Origin: Clostridiales bacterium
GTDB lineage: Bacteria; Bacillota; Clostridia; Oscillospirales; Acutalibacteraceae
Reading direction: 5' to 3'
NCBI GenBank assembly: GCA_021202245.1
Contig: JAJQDK010000105.1
Coordinates: 1 to 6,064, forward strand
DNA length: 6,064 nt
The notes under the pieces are model-generated. The model had not been told where the DNA came from. It did no database searches and saw nothing but the letters and a program-made list of their open reading frames with translations. A program made the position numbers and the translations under genes. Position 1 is the stretch's first letter; each line of letters starts with the position of its first letter. Positions 4,978 to 6,064 of the stretch are shown one piece after another.

Positions 4978-5578
4978 AATCGGATGCAGGGTGCTTGCAT
5001 ATTGGGCACACAAAATCATCCGGCAGAGCGTCGCCTTCATATATATAACCGCATATTTTGCAAACCCAGCGGGTCTTTTTGCCCTCGTCCTCAGGCTTTT
5101 GCGGTTTGGGCTTAATATTCTGATGATAATAGGAATACGTGGCGCTCGCAGCGTCGGACAAAACCTCCGCATCCGTAACCTCGGCAATAAACATATAATG
5201 CGAGCCGACGTCGACAACATCAAGCACCTTTGCCGAAATAAACGCATTTACATTTTTACATATATAATGTATACCGTTGGCTGCTGTTTTGTAATCGCCG
5301 TAATCGGAAAACTTGTCGGTATCTCGGCCGCTTGCAAATCCGAACCTCTTAAAAAGCGGAAACTCGGCGCTTTCGTCTATACAGCTGACATTAAACAATC
5401 CTGTTTTCTTTATTATATCGGCTGTGAAATTTGACTTGTTCACCGTTATTGATATTTTGAGCGGAGCCGAGGTAACCTGCATTACGGTGTTGATTATACA
5501 TCCGTTTTGCTTTGCGCCGTCTCTTGCAGTCAAAACAAACAAACCGCAGGCAATATTATTTAAGGCTTTTTTATCCAT
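4964..5578 (-). CDS. hrb: Flavin reductase-rubredoxin fusion (high-molecular-weight rubredoxin, Hrb-like)
   Basis: The 204-residue product has two domains. Residues 1 to about 150 are a flavin reductase-like FMN-binding split barrel, with the family pattern NGCIINTVMQVTSAPLKIS at about 25-43, followed by NKSNFTADIIKKTGLFNVS. After a Lys/Pro-rich linker (155-168) comes a compact rubredoxin (171-204) with iron ligands C173, C176 (CKIC), C191 and C194 (CPIC) and the usual GYIYEGD and DDFVCP features. In Moorella this architecture (Hrb) is an NADH:rubredoxin oxidoreductase that feeds the flavodiiron protein FprA. Here the downstream gene is rubrerythrin, so I infer that it passes electrons from NAD(P)H to rubrerythrin for peroxide reduction. 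AGGAG (5586-5590) sits 7 bases before ATG, behind a near-perfect promoter. The cofactor and donor preference cannot be read from sequence. Confidence 0.92.
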   Translation of the reverse strand: MDKKALNNIACGLFVLTARDGAKQNGCIINTVMQVTSAPLKISITVNKSNFTADIIKKTGLFNVSCIDESAEFPLFKRFGFASGRDTDKFSDYGDYKTAANGIHYICKNVNAFISAKVLDVVDVGSHYMFIAEVTDAEVLSDAASATYSYYHQNIKPKPQKPEDEGKKTRWVCKICGYIYEGDALPDDFVCPICKHPASDFEKM

Positions 5579-5618
5579 AGTTTTTCTCCTAAAACAATTG
5601 TGGTCTTTGTTTATTTTT

Positions 5619-5647
5619 AGTATAAGCTATCTAAAATATTCTGTCAA
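5619..5647 (-). promoter_or_regulatory. Promoter of the hrb-rbr unit
   Basis: On the minus strand TTGACA (5642-5647) and TATACT (5619-5624) are 17 bases apart, one base off full consensus. The start would be near 5612, leaving a leader of about 35 bases before the hrb start codon. A 5-base dyad (TTTAG ... CTAAA) spans the spacer and the -10 box. I see no clear PerR or Fur box. Confidence 0.75.
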
Positions 5648-5666
5648 TACTTTTATTTTTTTAGCT

Positions 5667-5706
5667 CAAAAAAACTGCACCCCCCGTCCTTACGACAGGA
5701 ATGCAG
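5667..5706 (-). terminator. Likely intrinsic terminator of the AraC-family gene
   Basis: On the minus strand a CTGCA/TGCAG outer stem (5702-5706 with 5675-5679) encloses a TTCCT/AAGGA inner stem (5697-5701 with 5687-5691), with an unpaired G-rich bulge on one side. It is followed by a run of T (complement of the A run 5668-5674). It lies just downstream of the AraC-family stop codon and upstream of the hrb promoter, which supports separate transcription. The bulged stem lowers confidence. Confidence 0.55.
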
Positions 5707-5761
5707 GCTGAATCTAAAATATCAAATGGAATTTTTCGACGCCCGAACGCAAAAAGTTCAC

Positions 5762-6064
5762 CTACGGCAAGCGATACACCTTGGTGCAGCTTTTGCGATA
5801 TTCGGTGGGAGTTACTCCCTTAATCTTTTTGAAAACCTTTGAAAAATACATCTGGTCGGTAAATCCTATGGCAACGGAAATATCCTTTACCGATACGCTT
5901 TCATCGCTCAGCATTACAACCGCCTTTGAAATTTTCTTGTTGTTTATGTAATCTATAATAGAAGAACCGGTTTCCTTTTTAAAGAGCCTGAAGAGATAGG
6001 TTCTGTCAACCTTTACGTGGTCGGCACCCCTTTTTACAGTAGATTCGGAATCGAAATAATTATT
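5762..6064 (-). CDS. AraC-family transcriptional regulator, C-terminal fragment cut by window edge
   Basis: The minus strand is open from the right edge to TAG at 5762-5764, giving the last 100 residues of a protein whose start is outside the window. These residues hold the double helix-turn-helix DNA-binding domain of AraC/XylS regulators. The first half has VDRTYLFRLFKKETG (fragment residues 19-33). The second has VKDISVAIGFTDQMYFSKVF and FKKIKGVTPTEYR (about 59-90), which match the family signature of GF.D..YF...FK...G.TP..YR. The effector-binding or receiver part is missing, so the signal it senses is unknown. It lies upstream of, and on the same strand as, the hrb-rbr unit, but a hairpin and a fresh promoter separate them. 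Control of hrb-rbr is possible but not shown. Confidence 0.93.
   Translation of the reverse strand, partial: NNYFDSESTVKRGADHVKVDRTYLFRLFKKETGSSIIDYINNKKISKAVVMLSDESVSVKDISVAIGFTDQMYFSKVFKKIKGVTPTEYRKSCTKVYRLP

Noticed and set aside
1..6064. CRISPR array, insertion sequence, phage attachment site or tRNA gene
   Set aside because: I saw no regularly spaced repeats, transposase fragments, terminal repeats or tRNA-like cloverleaf sequences in the window.

Overview
The window looks like chromosomal DNA of a low-GC anaerobic Clostridium-class bacterium (Eubacteriales, Ruminococcus/Oscillospiraceae-like). The evidence is AT-rich intergenic DNA, AGGAGG-type ribosome binding sites, near-consensus TTGACA/TATAAT promoters, a rubrerythrin next to a flavin reductase-rubredoxin fusion (oxygen-defence genes of strict anaerobes), and a YabE-type G5/3D cell-wall protein. 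This placement is inference from gene content; no ribosomal RNA gene lies inside the window to confirm it.

Layout from left to right. Positions 1-216 hold what looks like a ribosomal RNA operon promoter on the minus strand: a perfect TTGACA-17-TATAAT with an A/T-tract UP element and a leader resembling clostridial rRNA leader or spacer sequence. The rRNA gene itself would lie beyond the left edge. Divergent from it, 377-1569 (+) encodes a six-helix membrane protein with a C-terminal zinc ribbon, interrupted by a -1 frameshift somewhere in 851-907. A bidirectional hairpin terminator (1683-1716) separates it from a convergent minus-strand block.

The rest is on the minus strand, in transcription order from the right: the 3' end of an AraC-family regulator (5762-6064, cut by the window edge); a two-gene redox unit of hrb-like flavin reductase-rubredoxin (4964-5578) and rubrerythrin (4374-4910), ending in a strong terminator (4212-4236); a YabE-like exported cell-wall protein (2583-3797) with a perfect-consensus promoter and its own terminator; and a small lipoprotein (1852-2346) with its own promoter. 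Hrb and rubrerythrin are probably cotranscribed. They form a plausible electron chain from NAD(P)H through flavin and rubredoxin iron to the rubrerythrin di-iron site, reducing peroxide.

The 463-base non-coding stretch after the rubrerythrin gene (3911-4373) is structured. It holds a GC-rich element with nested hairpins (4268-4370), a strong terminator, a small hairpin and two long perfect inverted repeats. I do not see a clearly new multi-gene system. The most interesting items are the frameshifted zinc-ribbon membrane protein, the hrb-rbr pair lacking an adjacent flavodiiron protein, and the structured intergenic region.
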